The position numbers and the translations under genes are program-made. A DNA stretch of 64,000 nucleotides from Planococcus citreus (GTDB taxonomy: Bacteria; Bacillota; Bacilli; Bacillales_A; Planococcaceae): the NCBI RefSeq assembly GCF_003664125.1, contig NZ_RCCP01000001.1, forward strand, positions 806,001 to 870,000. Reading direction: 5' to 3'. Of this stretch, positions 49,292 to 58,327 are shown piece after piece. Below the pieces are notes generated by a model that did not search any database, was not told the origin of the DNA, and saw only the letters and a program-made list of their open reading frames with translations. How positions within the stretch are numbered: the stretch's first letter is position 1; every line of letters begins with the position of its first letter.

Positions 49292-49341
49292 CTGAACCCC
49301 AAGTCGGGACACTTGTATAAGTGCCCTGACTTGGGGTTCAG
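49292..49341. terminator. Long inverted repeat, possible bidirectional terminator
   Basis: CTGAACCCCAAGTC / GACTTGGGGTTCAG outer 14 pairs, inner CACTT/AAGTG with loop GTAT. It lacks a T-run, so it may be a former terminator or an insertion end. Confidence 0.6.
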
Positions 49342-49641
49342 TTCTATCAAAATCTATTTCTTCATTAGCTTCCATCGACGCCCCTATCCCCCTCAACTCA
49401 GTTTTCAAAAATCTCCTACAACTGAAATGGTATGAAGTGGTCTCTGTTTGAGCACCTTCACTTTCCTTTAAGTGATGGCGTGTAAACTGAATTCCGCTTC
49501 GTGATCTATTCCCGAAATATTATTTTGCTTCGAACTCCGTCTAGTTCATTCACAATTTTTTCATTCAAATCATTTCTCCATTCTTTTTACACATTTCACA
49601 TTTATAGTAGATAAATAAATCGACAGAATGGAGGAAGGACT
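49342..49641. other. Intergenic region before the GNAT gene
   Basis: 300 bases without a gene or clear promoter. AT-rich at 49550-49620 (ATTTATAGTAGATAAATAAA), where the GNAT promoter probably lies. Confidence 0.35.
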
Positions 49642-50169
49642 ATGAAACTTGAAATCTTTCAGCCGACTATCGAACAAAAGCATGTATTTCAAAACTTGAT
49701 GGAACTGTATCAATACGACTTCTCCGAGTTCGAATCCGAAGATGTTGATGAAAACGGTTTGTTTGGCTACAAGTACCTCGATTACTATTGGACAATCCCT
49801 ACGCATTTCCCGTTCCTTATCAAAGTAGATGGAAACCTTGCCGGATTTGCATTGGTGCGCGAGATAGCATCTGAGGATTCAAGTTGTTCTTCCTATTTAA
49901 AGATATGCGAGTTTTTCATCATGAAGAAATATCGGAAAGAAGGGATCGGCAAGCAAGCCGCATTCCATATATTCGACTTGTTTCAAGGCGTCTGGGAAGT
50001 GGCTGAGCTCGAAACTAATCTTCCCGCACAGAAGTTTTGGCGAAAAACCATATCCGAATATACCAACAATGAGTTCGTGGAAATCCAACGCGATCATTGG
50101 CCTGGGCCAATTCAACGATTTGTTACCACGGAGTCTTTGCCTATTCAATCACTGGCTCTCTTACCATAA
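49642..50169 (+). CDS. GNAT-family N-acetyltransferase
   Basis: 175 residues. GNAT core: LIKVDGNLAGFALVRE strand, FFIMKKYRKEGIGKQAAFHI with acetyl-CoA loop RKEGIG, and late strands around VWEVAELETNLPAQKFWRKT. N-terminus LEIFQPTIEQKHVFQNLMEL is unlike the others here. Substrate unknown. GGAGGAAGG precedes the ATG. Confidence 0.85.
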   Translation: MKLEIFQPTIEQKHVFQNLMELYQYDFSEFESEDVDENGLFGYKYLDYYWTIPTHFPFLIKVDGNLAGFALVREIASEDSSCSSYLKICEFFIMKKYRKEGIGKQAAFHIFDLFQGVWEVAELETNLPAQKFWRKTISEYTNNEFVEIQRDHWPGPIQRFVTTESLPIQSLALLP

Positions 50170-50286
50170 AGAGGAGTAGGCCATATCGCCTTCCTCCTCT
50201 CAGTATATAATCAGCCTTAACCTGAATGACTGCCAGCTGCCGCTATACCGCGTTGCAAAAATTTATGGCACATTTTTAGGAACTGC

Positions 50287-50315
50287 TTGTTTTTCTCCCG
50301 AAGAGCGTGTAGTAT
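50287..50315 (+). promoter_or_regulatory. Sigma-A-like promoter of znuA
   Basis: TTGTTT (50287-50292), 17-base spacer, TAGTAT (50310-50315). The -10 region also overlaps an imperfect palindrome GTGTA-GTAT-TACAC. Confidence 0.6.
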
Positions 50316-50327
50316 TACACTTGCTAT

Positions 50328-50349
50328 TAAAGCGTAATTATTACACTTT
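50328..50349 (+). promoter_or_regulatory. Zur-like box before znuA
   Basis: TAAAGCGTAATTATTACACTTT lies just before the ribosome site of the zinc-binding lipoprotein gene and closely follows the Bacillus Zur box pattern TAAAtCGTAATnATTACgATTTA. Zinc repression is therefore expected. Confidence 0.75.
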
Positions 50350-50361
50350 GGAGGAATATAG

Positions 50362-51426
50362 ATGAAAAAAATTGCTTTTCTTTTACTGGTCGTCCTGCTA
50401 TTGGCTGCCTGCAGCCAACCCGAAAACGCTTCAGAAGAACCGACGGATGCTTCGTCGGAAGAAACGGCCGACACAACTGATGCGTCCGCCTCAGCGGAGC
50501 TCGATGTGTTCACGACAGCTTATCCGCTTGCTTACTTCACTGAAAGAATCGGCGGAGAACGTGTCAATGTCCAGTCGATTTACCCGCCCGGTTCCAATGA
50601 ACACACGTTTGAACCGACACAGCAGGATATGGTGAAATTAGCAGAAGCTGACCTTCTTTTCTATATCGGTCTTGGCCTTGAAGGATTTATCGACAGTGCA
50701 GAAAATACATTGAGCGGTGAAGATGTAAAATTAATCGCTACGTCAAACGCCATTTCTGATGAAGAATTGGAATCCGGACAACTGCACGAAGAAGAAGCTG
50801 AGGACGCTCATTCAGAAGAAGAAACACAAGATGAACATGCTGACGAAGAAGGTCACGAGGAAGAAAGTGGCGCAGAAGACAGCCATGACGAACATGGCCA
50901 CGGTTCAATCGATCCCCACGTATGGATTTCACCGGTCTTGAGCCAGAAGCTAGCTGAATCCATCAAAGATTCGCTTGTAGAAGCTGATACTGAGGGTGCT
51001 GAAATGTACGAGGAAAATTATGAGGAACTGGTTAGCGAACTACAGCAATTGGATGAATCCTATCAAGCATTAGCCAGCAGCACGGAAAACAAGACTTTCT
51101 TCGTCTCCCATGATGCTTTTGGTTATATTGCAGACACATACGGCTTTGAACAGGTCCCAGTTGCCGGATTGAATAGCCAAGATGAGCCTTCACAGAAAGA
51201 ATTGACGGCCATCGTGGACTTGGCAAAAGAGAAGAACATCGAACACATTGCGTTTGAGCAAAACGTATCTTCCAAACTGGCTGAAGTGATTCAGAATGAA
51301 GTCGGGGCTGAAGCTGTCGAGCTTCACAACCTAAGCGTTCTCACTCCGGAAAATGAAGACAATGACGAAACTTACTTCACGTTGATGGAAAAGAACCTGA
51401 AAACCTTGGAAACAATGCTAAAATAA
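50362..51426 (+). CDS. znuA: Zinc ABC transporter substrate-binding lipoprotein
   Basis: 354 residues, cluster A-1 binding protein of the ZnuA/AdcA type. Lipobox LAAC, an acidic linker, then the mature fold with metal ligands: PPGSNEHTFEPTQQD (His), a His/Glu/Asp-rich mobile loop (EDSHDEHGHGSIDP), PHVWISPV (His) and FFVSHDAFGYIADTYGFE (His), with Glu/Asp late in IAFEQNVSSKL. Captures Zn outside the membrane. Permease and ATPase genes are not adjacent, so it must work with components elsewhere. Regulated by the Zur-like box just upstream; GGAGG precedes the ATG. Confidence 0.92.
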   Translation: MKKIAFLLLVVLLLAACSQPENASEEPTDASSEETADTTDASASAELDVFTTAYPLAYFTERIGGERVNVQSIYPPGSNEHTFEPTQQDMVKLAEADLLFYIGLGLEGFIDSAENTLSGEDVKLIATSNAISDEELESGQLHEEEAEDAHSEEETQDEHADEEGHEEESGAEDSHDEHGHGSIDPHVWISPVLSQKLAESIKDSLVEADTEGAEMYEENYEELVSELQQLDESYQALASSTENKTFFVSHDAFGYIADTYGFEQVPVAGLNSQDEPSQKELTAIVDLAKEKNIEHIAFEQNVSSKLAEVIQNEVGAEAVELHNLSVLTPENEDNDETYFTLMEKNLKTLETMLK

Positions 51427-51427
51427 C

Positions 51428-51461
51428 AAAAACACCGCGATAATGAATCGCGGTGTTTTTT
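51428..51461. terminator. Intrinsic terminator after znuA
   Basis: AACACCGCGAT / ATCGCGGTGTT with loop AATGA and TTTT; bidirectional with asnB. Confidence 0.85.
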
Positions 51462-51524
51462 GATGTCTGACTTATTTTCAATTGAGAGCTTAATGAAAAA
51501 TGTTTATCGAATTTGAAATTATAT

Positions 51525-53423
51525 TCATTGCCCTTGCAAGACGGGATGCTTATCTCGGTTCTTGGCTGCCTGTCCCTTTGATTCGTCCAGAAAATACTGC
51601 TCGTACCAAATGCAGAAGCTATAGATTGTCCAAATATACCGCGCATGATTTTCCTCATTTTTATAATGCCGTTCGAGGTACTCCAACAGTTTCTCTTGAT
51701 TGAAAAACTCTTGGACATACTCTCGTTGGAAGGTCGAATAAATCATTTGATAAAACTTTTCTTCTCTCATCCAGTGGCGGATCGGCACGGGAAAACCTAA
51801 CTTTTTCCGCTTTGCCCAGTCTTCCGGAAGATTCTTAAGCGCTGCTTCCCGTAAAGCGACTTTCGACTTGCCATAATCAACCCGCATGCTTTCCGGCAAT
51901 TGCCTTGCCGTTTCGAATACTTTCTTGTCCAAGAAAGGCACACGCAACTCAATCGAATGAGCCATGCTCATCTTATCTGCTTTCAGTAGGATGGCCCGAG
52001 GCAGCCACAACTCCAAATCCAGCGCCTGCATTTTATCCGTTTCATTCCGGTAGTTCATTTTCGAATACTGCGGGTCCACCACTTCCTGGACGGAAGGGCC
52101 AGCCTGATAGTCGTCCTTCAAAATTCCAAGCGCATCTTTTTCACTCCACACAAGCGCATGGCCAATAAAGCGCTCTTCAATCGGCTGGATGGCTTTTTGG
52201 AAAAACTTCCGATACGGGTTCGATTGCGGCAAGGCATTCGATGCTTGTGCAAGCGTATATTGGATAGCTTTCGGCAATCGCCGGTACGAATTCAGCTTTT
52301 TAGAAGGCTGATACCATTCGTATCCCCCAAATAATTCATCCGCCCCTTCACCGGATAAAATAACGGTCACGTCTTTGCTGGCCATTTCATTCAAAAAGTA
52401 CAATGGAATAATCGACGGATCGGAATGCGGCTCGTCCATATGCCATTGAATTTTGGGAAAGACGTCAAAACTTTCCTGCGCACTTACATACCGCTGCTCA
52501 ATCTCGACTCCCAACTGTCCCGCTAACTCTACCGCTAGTTGGGTCTCATCAAACATGTCCTCATAATCTTCAAATCCCACGGTAAAGGATTTTTGCGGCT
52601 TCAGCAAAGAGGTGATGTAGCTCGAGTCGATTCCACCTGATAAAAAGGACCCCACCGGAACATCGCTCACCCTATGCGCATCGACAGATTCGGCGACAGC
52701 CTGCTGGATGTCTTCGATGTATTCCTCGTAACTTTTACGTTGTTCCTTAAATTCACGGGAGAAATAAGCGACAGTCCGGGTCTCTTCACCTTTTTCCATC
52801 ACGAGATAAGTTCCTGGCTGCACACGGTATACGCCGTCAAAAAATGTCTCTTCCAGCACGGAGTACTGGAAAGTTAAATAGGGCTTCAAGGCCCGTTTGT
52901 TCAGCTTTTTCACAAACCCCGGGTGCTCCATGAATGATTTGATCTCAGAAGCGAACAAGAATGAGCCGTCGGAGATTTTTGTGTAATACAAAGGCTTAAT
53001 GCCAAACGGATCCCTTGCTGCAATGAACTTTCCGTTCGGTTTATCCCAAATCAGGATCGCGAACATGCCGCGTAATTTCCCGATGATGTTCTCCCCGAAA
53101 TGCACATAACCCTTTAACAGCACTTCTGTATCGGAAGTCGTTGAAAACTCGAACCCCAGTTCCATCAATTCTGCTCGGATTTCACGGTAATTGTAAATTT
53201 CCCCGTTAAAGACAAGGACCACCTCTTCAGCTTCCAAAGGCTGATTGGCAGCACTTCGTAAATCCAATATGCTCAATCTGGCGAATCCCAACCCAACTTG
53301 ACCATCGCTGTACACTGATTGGTTATCCGGCCCGCGATGGACAATCGGGTCCAACATGGCACTCAGCACGATTTCGTCATTGGTTTCTGAAGAACCGGGA
53401 ATAACCCCTATAAATCCACACAT
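51525..53423 (-). CDS. asnB: Asparagine synthetase (glutamine-hydrolysing)
   Basis: 632 residues. Start MCGFIGVIPGSSE gives Cys2 as the glutaminase nucleophile after Met removal; GDLGLF-like HRGPDNQS, FNGEIYNYREI and TSDTEVLLKGY follow. The synthetase domain has the PP-loop SFLSGGIDSSYI and ILSGEGADELFGGY. Converts Asp, Gln and ATP into Asn; B. subtilis AsnB/AsnO-like. ATG at 53423 follows AGGAGAT; a frame to 53456 would hide the catalytic Cys. A two-component system lies upstream on the same strand. Confidence 0.93.
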   Translation of the reverse strand: MCGFIGVIPGSSETNDEIVLSAMLDPIVHRGPDNQSVYSDGQVGLGFARLSILDLRSAANQPLEAEEVVLVFNGEIYNYREIRAELMELGFEFSTTSDTEVLLKGYVHFGENIIGKLRGMFAILIWDKPNGKFIAARDPFGIKPLYYTKISDGSFLFASEIKSFMEHPGFVKKLNKRALKPYLTFQYSVLEETFFDGVYRVQPGTYLVMEKGEETRTVAYFSREFKEQRKSYEEYIEDIQQAVAESVDAHRVSDVPVGSFLSGGIDSSYITSLLKPQKSFTVGFEDYEDMFDETQLAVELAGQLGVEIEQRYVSAQESFDVFPKIQWHMDEPHSDPSIIPLYFLNEMASKDVTVILSGEGADELFGGYEWYQPSKKLNSYRRLPKAIQYTLAQASNALPQSNPYRKFFQKAIQPIEERFIGHALVWSEKDALGILKDDYQAGPSVQEVVDPQYSKMNYRNETDKMQALDLELWLPRAILLKADKMSMAHSIELRVPFLDKKVFETARQLPESMRVDYGKSKVALREAALKNLPEDWAKRKKLGFPVPIRHWMREEKFYQMIYSTFQREYVQEFFNQEKLLEYLERHYKNEENHARYIWTIYSFCIWYEQYFLDESKGQAAKNRDKHPVLQGQ

Positions 53424-53518
53424 CCTACATCTCCTCATTTCCATTTCGTTATGCATGAGTATAGAAATGAATTATGGAGAAAATATGGAGAGAAAATGTG
53501 TCTTTTCAGCCAAAAACC

Positions 53519-54928
53519 TCAGTTCATTGTATCCTGATTATCGATACTGTATGGAAACTTTACAATAAAACGGGTCCCTTTGTCTTCCTCACTTTCCATT
53601 TGGATGGTTCCTGAAATTTGTTTGGCCAGTTCAGAGGCTATGGCCAAGCCAAGCCCCGTCCCACCGGTCGCACGGGATCGAGATTTGTCCACTCGGTAGA
53701 ATCGGTCGAATATTAGAGACTGATCACTTTCCGGTATTCCTGCCCCTGTATCTTCGACAATGAACTCAATATGTTCCTCTCCCATCTCGACTTGCAGGCT
53801 GACCGATCCTTGTTCTGTATAATTGATTGCGTTCTCCAGGAGGTTCAACAAAATCTGTTCGAGCTTCATGCCATCCGTAAAGAATGCGCGGTCATTGCTA
53901 TGCAACTGTACAGTTGCAGCCAGCCCTTTCTCTGCGGCTTTCAGTTTCATTTTCGCATGCAAGGTTTGGACAAAGTCTTCCATATCCACTTCTTGGATCT
54001 GAAGCGTGTATTCCCCTTCTTCCATTTTTGATAAAGCGAATAACTCCTGGATCAATTTCGCAAGTCTTGATGCTTCCCCCTCAATGACCGATGCATAACG
54101 GCCCAACTCTTCGGGTGTTTCGTACTTTCCTTGTTTAATAAGGTTTGCATAGCCAATCAGATAGGAAGTCGGGGTTCTCAATTCATGAGAAATATTCGCT
54201 AAAAATTCACTTCGGGTTTTCCGGTAATTATTAAGCTCCACACTTAAATCATTGATAGCGTTGCCTAAAGAGCCAAGTTCATCTTGGCTCTTCACTTCTA
54301 CCCGTGTAGTTAAATTGCCTTTTGCGATTTCGCGTGTCGCTTTCTCCATACTGACCAGTGGCCTGGATAGATACCAAACAATGAAAAACGTATAACCTAT
54401 TGCAATCAGGATTGTCGCCGCGATTGCCCGAAACATCCAGTCTCTTACGTTGTGCATCTTATTATGCAGTTCATCAATAGAAGAGAAAATCATTACTCCA
54501 CCCTGAAAGGATTCATCGTCAAAAACTGGCGCTACGAAATAATAAAAATTTTCTTCAGTGTCTGAGTTGTAACGTTCGCCTTCTAAGGTCTCCCCTTTTT
54601 GCATCCGGGCGATCCATTCATCCGGGATATGGTTCCCTTCATTGAACTCCATGATATTGCCATGCGTTATATGACCACCCTGATTTAAAAAAATCACTTC
54701 ATGTTCGAAGAAAAGATCCAAGTGATGATAAATTTCTTCAGGGGATTGATTTTTTTCTACCCATTCGACTTCCAAACTCTGGGCGAGAGACTTGACGTTA
54801 TCGTTTAGATAAATGGAATAAACATTCAAGAATATTCGGTCGATCAAGAATGCAAACGGAATCAGGATACTCAAAAATAGGGCCATAATCAGCAAACCCA
54901 ACTTTAATACAATCCCTTTACGCCTCAT
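53519..54928 (-). CDS. Sensor histidine kinase
   Basis: 469 residues. Helix 1 about 9-29, extracellular sensor of about 130 residues, helix 2 about 165-187, HAMP (RPLVSMEKATREIAKGNLTT), HisKA with NISHELRTPTSYLIGYANLI, then NLLENAINY, DTGAGIPES, FDRFYRVDKSRS and GGTGLGLAIASEL. Very like the copper-island kinase in its catalytic half, less in the sensor. Its start overlaps the response regulator gene by 11 bases (regulator first). The signal is not evident from context. Confidence 0.92.
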   Translation of the reverse strand: MRRKGIVLKLGLLIMALFLSILIPFAFLIDRIFLNVYSIYLNDNVKSLAQSLEVEWVEKNQSPEEIYHHLDLFFEHEVIFLNQGGHITHGNIMEFNEGNHIPDEWIARMQKGETLEGERYNSDTEENFYYFVAPVFDDESFQGGVMIFSSIDELHNKMHNVRDWMFRAIAATILIAIGYTFFIVWYLSRPLVSMEKATREIAKGNLTTRVEVKSQDELGSLGNAINDLSVELNNYRKTRSEFLANISHELRTPTSYLIGYANLIKQGKYETPEELGRYASVIEGEASRLAKLIQELFALSKMEEGEYTLQIQEVDMEDFVQTLHAKMKLKAAEKGLAATVQLHSNDRAFFTDGMKLEQILLNLLENAINYTEQGSVSLQVEMGEEHIEFIVEDTGAGIPESDQSLIFDRFYRVDKSRSRATGGTGLGLAIASELAKQISGTIQMESEEDKGTRFIVKFPYSIDNQDTMN

Positions 54929-55628
54929 CTTCAGTTTCCTTCAAATCCACTTGATAACCTAAACCCCACACCGTTTTAATAACCGACACGTTTGGCTGTA
55001 GCTTCCTGAATTTCAGCCGGATATTCTTGATGTGCGAATCGATAGCCCGCACATCCCGGATTTCTGAGTAGTCCCATACCAAATCGAGTATTTCTTCGCG
55101 TGTAAAGATTTTGTTCGGTGACCCTGCGAGCAACTCAATGATGGCATGCTCTTTCGCTGTAAGCTCCATACTCCGTCCACAGAAAACTACTTGTTTATCC
55201 TGTTTATTGACCATTAATTTTTTACCTTTTAAAACAATTATCGAATCATTGGCTACGTTCTCTTTAACTTGAGCGCTCCTTCTCAACAAGGCATAGACGC
55301 GCGCTTTCAATTCCTCGAAATCGAAAGGCTTTACTAAATAATCATCTGCCCCGAGTTGAAGCCCTTTTACACGATCTTCAATCGCAGATCGGGCCGTCAA
55401 CATAAGGATGGGTGTATTGGAGTTGCGCCTGATTTCTTTACACACTTCAAACCCGTTCGTGAAAGGAATCATGATATCCAATACCAATAGATCAAAAGAT
55501 TGCTCTTTTGTTATCTGCAGCGTCTGTGCGCCATCGTAGGCAAATACCAAATCGAACTCGCTTTCAAGGTGAATTCGGATAAGGTCACACATCAACTTCT
55601 CATCTTCTACTACAAGAATACGCTTCAT
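54918..55628 (-). CDS. OmpR-family response regulator
   Basis: 236 residues. Receiver with VEDEK, VLDIMIPFTNG (phospho-Asp), MLTARSA and YLVKPFDF; C-terminal winged helix with ELTAKEHAIIELLAGSPN, RDVRAIDSHIKNIRLKFR and VWGLGYQV. ATG at 55628 follows AAGGAAG; a longer frame to 55685 lacks a site. First gene of regulator-kinase operon. The target regulon is unknown. Confidence 0.92.
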   Translation of the reverse strand: MKRILVVEDEKLMCDLIRIHLESEFDLVFAYDGAQTLQITKEQSFDLLVLDIMIPFTNGFEVCKEIRRNSNTPILMLTARSAIEDRVKGLQLGADDYLVKPFDFEELKARVYALLRRSAQVKENVANDSIIVLKGKKLMVNKQDKQVVFCGRSMELTAKEHAIIELLAGSPNKIFTREEILDLVWDYSEIRDVRAIDSHIKNIRLKFRKLQPNVSVIKTVWGLGYQVDLKETEDEA

Positions 55629-56056
55629 TTGCTTCTTCCTTTCCCAATAACACGGCGATCTTGATCTTTTGCACGAGAACCACAAACTATAATAATTACC
55701 CTGTTTTAAGCAGAGTGCGCAATTTTACCCAGAATAACATATATGTATGAGTACTATCCTATTTATTTAGTTTGGTGGTTGTGGCCTATCTGTTCATTAT
55801 ATACTCGGCCTTTCGCAAGTCAGCCTTATCTTTGGGATTTGTTATGGATTAAATCTGAAAATCCGTGAACTGAATTCGTAACACTGTGTGAGAAACATTG
55901 TCTCCACAAAAAAAGAGAAAATTGCTGCACCATAACTGGATCAGCTTCTTTTCCCTTGTTTGTTATTCGAGTTCATTCGCACATTATCAATCTGGTGATT
56001 AATTACTGACACTGACTCGTTGGCGAGAAGCGACAACTGTCCAATCAATAAACACT
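55629..56056. other. Intergenic region upstream of the two-component operon
   Basis: About 430 bases. An imperfect hairpin at about 55912-55965 (AAGAGAAAATTGCTG and CAGCTTCTTTTCCC) could terminate the SHOCT gene. The stretch near 55780-55850 could encode a membrane-like piece VVVAYLFIIYSAFRK without a start; possibly gene debris. Confidence 0.35.
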
Positions 56057-56311
56057 TTATTTATCAGTCTCATGCCCTTCTAATTCTCTTAAGCGTTCTC
56101 TATATTCCTCGGTATTGATTTCACCCCGGGCGTAACGCTCTTTTAACAAATCTGTTGCACCAGTTGAAGAAGGATTTCCACCTTCAGAAAAAGAGGTTTT
56201 TCTTATAAAATAGATTACCAATCCCACAAACAGGAAAATGAATAACAGAAATAATAATATCCAAAAGAACATAGTGCCCCAGGCCCCATCGTGCATTCCA
56301 TAACCCCACAT
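56057..56311 (-). CDS. SHOCT-domain membrane protein
   Basis: 84 residues: MWGYGMHDGAWGTMFFWILL leads into one long helix (LFLLFIFLFVGLVIYFI), then a Ser/Gly linker and a C-terminal SHOCT motif DLLKERYARGEINTEEYRER. The Met/His/Trp-rich start MWGYGMHDG is common in this small family. Its role is unknown, though such proteins often sit near metal or stress genes. GAAAGGAG precedes the ATG. Confidence 0.85.
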   Translation of the reverse strand: MWGYGMHDGAWGTMFFWILLFLLFIFLFVGLVIYFIRKTSFSEGGNPSSTGATDLLKERYARGEINTEEYRERLRELEGHETDK

Positions 56312-56594
56312 AATTGTTTCGCTCCTTTCATGATTTGTATTTCAATGCTCTTCTGTTTCTTTAAAAATCTTTCACTAAAATAATTGATTGTAATTATAGG
56401 GAAAGTGAAGAAGAAATCATGATATCCGCGCCCTTATTACTAGCCTCCCATCTCTCAGTATATCATTTTTAGCAATATTCTGATAATTGAAGAAGTGTTT
56501 CTTCACTAAAAACCTCTAGATTTTTTAACACAAACTTCAACTCAATAGCAACATGATATGTGAACCTTTATTCTGTCTAAAACCAGCATCGCTG

Positions 56595-57047
56595 TTATTG
56601 TGAAATTGGATTTCGAGAAAACTCAACGATTGGAAATTCCGGATTTTCCAACCCATCATAATGTTTTACAACAGCTTTTTCTTCTGCCGTTAGCTTGGTC
56701 GTTGAATTTTTCAAGTTTTGAATAACTGTATCGTCTTGCATATAAACTCCATACCAGTCTTCCTGATCTGCATCTTCCAATTCAATGGACACTGCCCTGT
56801 ATTCTTCTTTCAGCTTGGCAAAAGAGTCTGCGATCGATTTCTTCGCCGCTTCTTCCCCAGAGCCTTCTGTTACCAAGTTGACCGTAATTAGGCTCTTATT
56901 AGCTCCTTCCTGTCTTTCCGTTTCAGTAAAGGCAGGGATGTTGTTTTCGTCTACTCCCATTTCGTCATAGACTGAATCACTACAAGCAGATAGAAGCAAC
57001 ACAGCTATAATTGAAACAGCAGTTAAACTGGTCTTTTGAATGAACAT
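56595..57047 (-). CDS. Lipoprotein, unknown
   Basis: 150 residues. Signal MFIQKTSLTAVSIIAVLLLSAC with lipobox LSAC. The mature domain (SLITVNLVTEGSGEEAAKKS, FAKLKEEYRAVSIELEDADQ, LENPEFPIVEFSRNPIS) appears compact but is not recognised. ATG at 57047 follows GGAG at nine bases; a frame to 57080 lacks a site. Monocistronic. Confidence 0.7.
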   Translation of the reverse strand: MFIQKTSLTAVSIIAVLLLSACSDSVYDEMGVDENNIPAFTETERQEGANKSLITVNLVTEGSGEEAAKKSIADSFAKLKEEYRAVSIELEDADQEDWYGVYMQDDTVIQNLKNSTTKLTAEEKAVVKHYDGLENPEFPIVEFSRNPISQ

Positions 57048-57330
57048 CCATTTTCTCTCCGTTTCCTCTATCTCTGGCACCTATTCCGCACAGAAGCTTT
57101 CACTTGAACTACGGATACAAGTCGATTTTGCTGACAAGATAGGCATCATTGTCACCTCTAAAAAATAAGATCGAATCCTTTTGCTATCTTTTTCAACACA
57201 TCCATGTTACCTTTAGGAAGAGTTATTTTTGTTCGGTTTCAGATTGAGAATACATTTTGTTTTTCGTCTAAGGTATTTGAGCAAGGATAGTAACACATTG
57301 TGTGGAGATCCACACTAGGAGGCAACAATT

Positions 57331-57531
57331 ATGGAACAAGGTACAGTGAAATGGTTTAATGCAGAAAAAGGTTTTGGTTTTATCGAGCGTGAAGCAGGAG
57401 ATGACGTATTCGTACATTTCTCAGCTATCCAAAGCGACGGTTTCAAATCTTTAGACGAAGGTCAAACCGTAACATTTGATATCGAAGAAGGACAACGTGG
57501 CCTACAAGCTACTAACGTCACAAAAGCTTAA
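57331..57531 (+). CDS. csp: Cold-shock protein (CspA family)
   Basis: 66 residues, single OB-fold RNA chaperone. [18 protein letters not shown] carries RNP1 (KGFGFI) and DVFVHFSAI carries RNP2. Binds single-stranded RNA/DNA and helps translation in the cold. AGGAGG precedes the ATG; a short hairpin GTGTGG-AGAT-CCACAC lies just upstream and may regulate leader structure. Terminator follows, so monocistronic. Confidence 0.97.
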   Translation: MEQGTVKWFNAEKGFGFIEREAGDDVFVHFSAIQSDGFKSLDEGQTVTFDIEEGQRGLQATNVTKA

Positions 57532-57546
57532 TAATAGCTTTAGAGA

Positions 57547-57575
57547 GACCCTATATTATATAGGGTCTTTTTTTG
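57547..57575 (+). terminator. Intrinsic terminator of csp
   Basis: GACCCTATA / TATAGGGTC stem, short loop, then TTTTTTT. Confidence 0.9.
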
Positions 57576-57603
57576 TGCTTAAAAACTATCAGAGGGAATC
57601 AAT

Positions 57604-57903
57604 TCAAATGCTGCTTCGCTGAGAGCGTAAAATATTGAGTCCTACCATAGCTATCACCACAACGGAAAGTAATAGGCCGAAAAAGGTATTAACATAGATT
57701 TGAAAAAACAATCCCAAGACAAGGTTGGTCAGCATTATAACAAATAGCGACCAAAATAATTGCTCATTTCTTTTCGTATAAAACGTTATAGCTCCACTCG
57801 CCATAGACAGCGCGAGAATCCCCCATATAATTGGATGCCAGATATAAATCCCCCACTTCTTATTAGTGTACGCAGAATGGCTTAACACTCTTTTCTTTAG
57901 CAA
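57604..57903 (-). CDS. Small membrane protein, unknown
   Basis: 99 residues with about four hydrophobic segments (IIWGILALSMASGAITFY, LFWSLFVIMLTNLVLGLFF, VNTFFGLLLSVVVIAMVGLN). TTG start at 57903, with GGAGTGA only three bases upstream, so the exact start is uncertain. Follows gene 57917 on the same strand after 13 bases, probably one operon. Confidence 0.55.
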   Translation of the reverse strand: MLKKRVLSHSAYTNKKWGIYIWHPIIWGILALSMASGAITFYTKRNEQLFWSLFVIMLTNLVLGLFFQIYVNTFFGLLLSVVVIAMVGLNILRSQRSSI

Positions 57904-57916
57904 TCACTCCAAATAT

Positions 57917-58195
57917 TTAAGTTAAGAGAGAACCAAAAATTAATACTAAGGCAATAACTACTGTGTTAATTAAAGTAATAACAAAAGCACATATAGAAAC
58001 AAGATTGCGCTTAATTTTGTTTGCAAGAAACAGGATTGAAAAAATCAACGTGATGGCTGCTCCAAATAAAATGAGATAGATCAGCAAACCGGCTACAACT
58101 TCTGACGATGCGTTGGCAATTGGGTCTAGGAAAATCATTAGCAAAGAAACAAGTATGCTTAACATAAGGTAGATAGTATTTATAGAGTTTTTAAT
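57917..58195 (-). CDS. Small membrane protein, unknown; possible ATT start
   Basis: About 92 residues with three hydrophobic segments (LMLSILVSLLMIFL, VVAGLLIYLILFGAAITLIF, ICAFVITLINTVVIALVLIF). The first ATG is at 58165, but AAGGAGG at optimal distance (7 bases) precedes ATT at 58195, which gives a natural start IKNSINTIYLMLS; no ATG, GTG or TTG lies in between. I therefore suggest ATT initiation; ATG at 58165 is the alternative. Followed by gene 57604. Confidence 0.6.
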   Translation of the reverse strand: MKNSINTIYLMLSILVSLLMIFLDPIANASSEVVAGLLIYLILFGAAITLIFSILFLANKIKRNLVSICAFVITLINTVVIALVLIFGSLLT

Positions 58196-58327
58196 CTCGA
58201 GACCTCCTTGAATTTAGCGATTTTATATTATCTTTATTATACATTTTTTCCAATTAAAAACATGTGATTTTTTCATTTTTCAAGTGAGACGAAATATGAG
58301 TGATCCTTGAAGCGGCAATAAGTGTTC

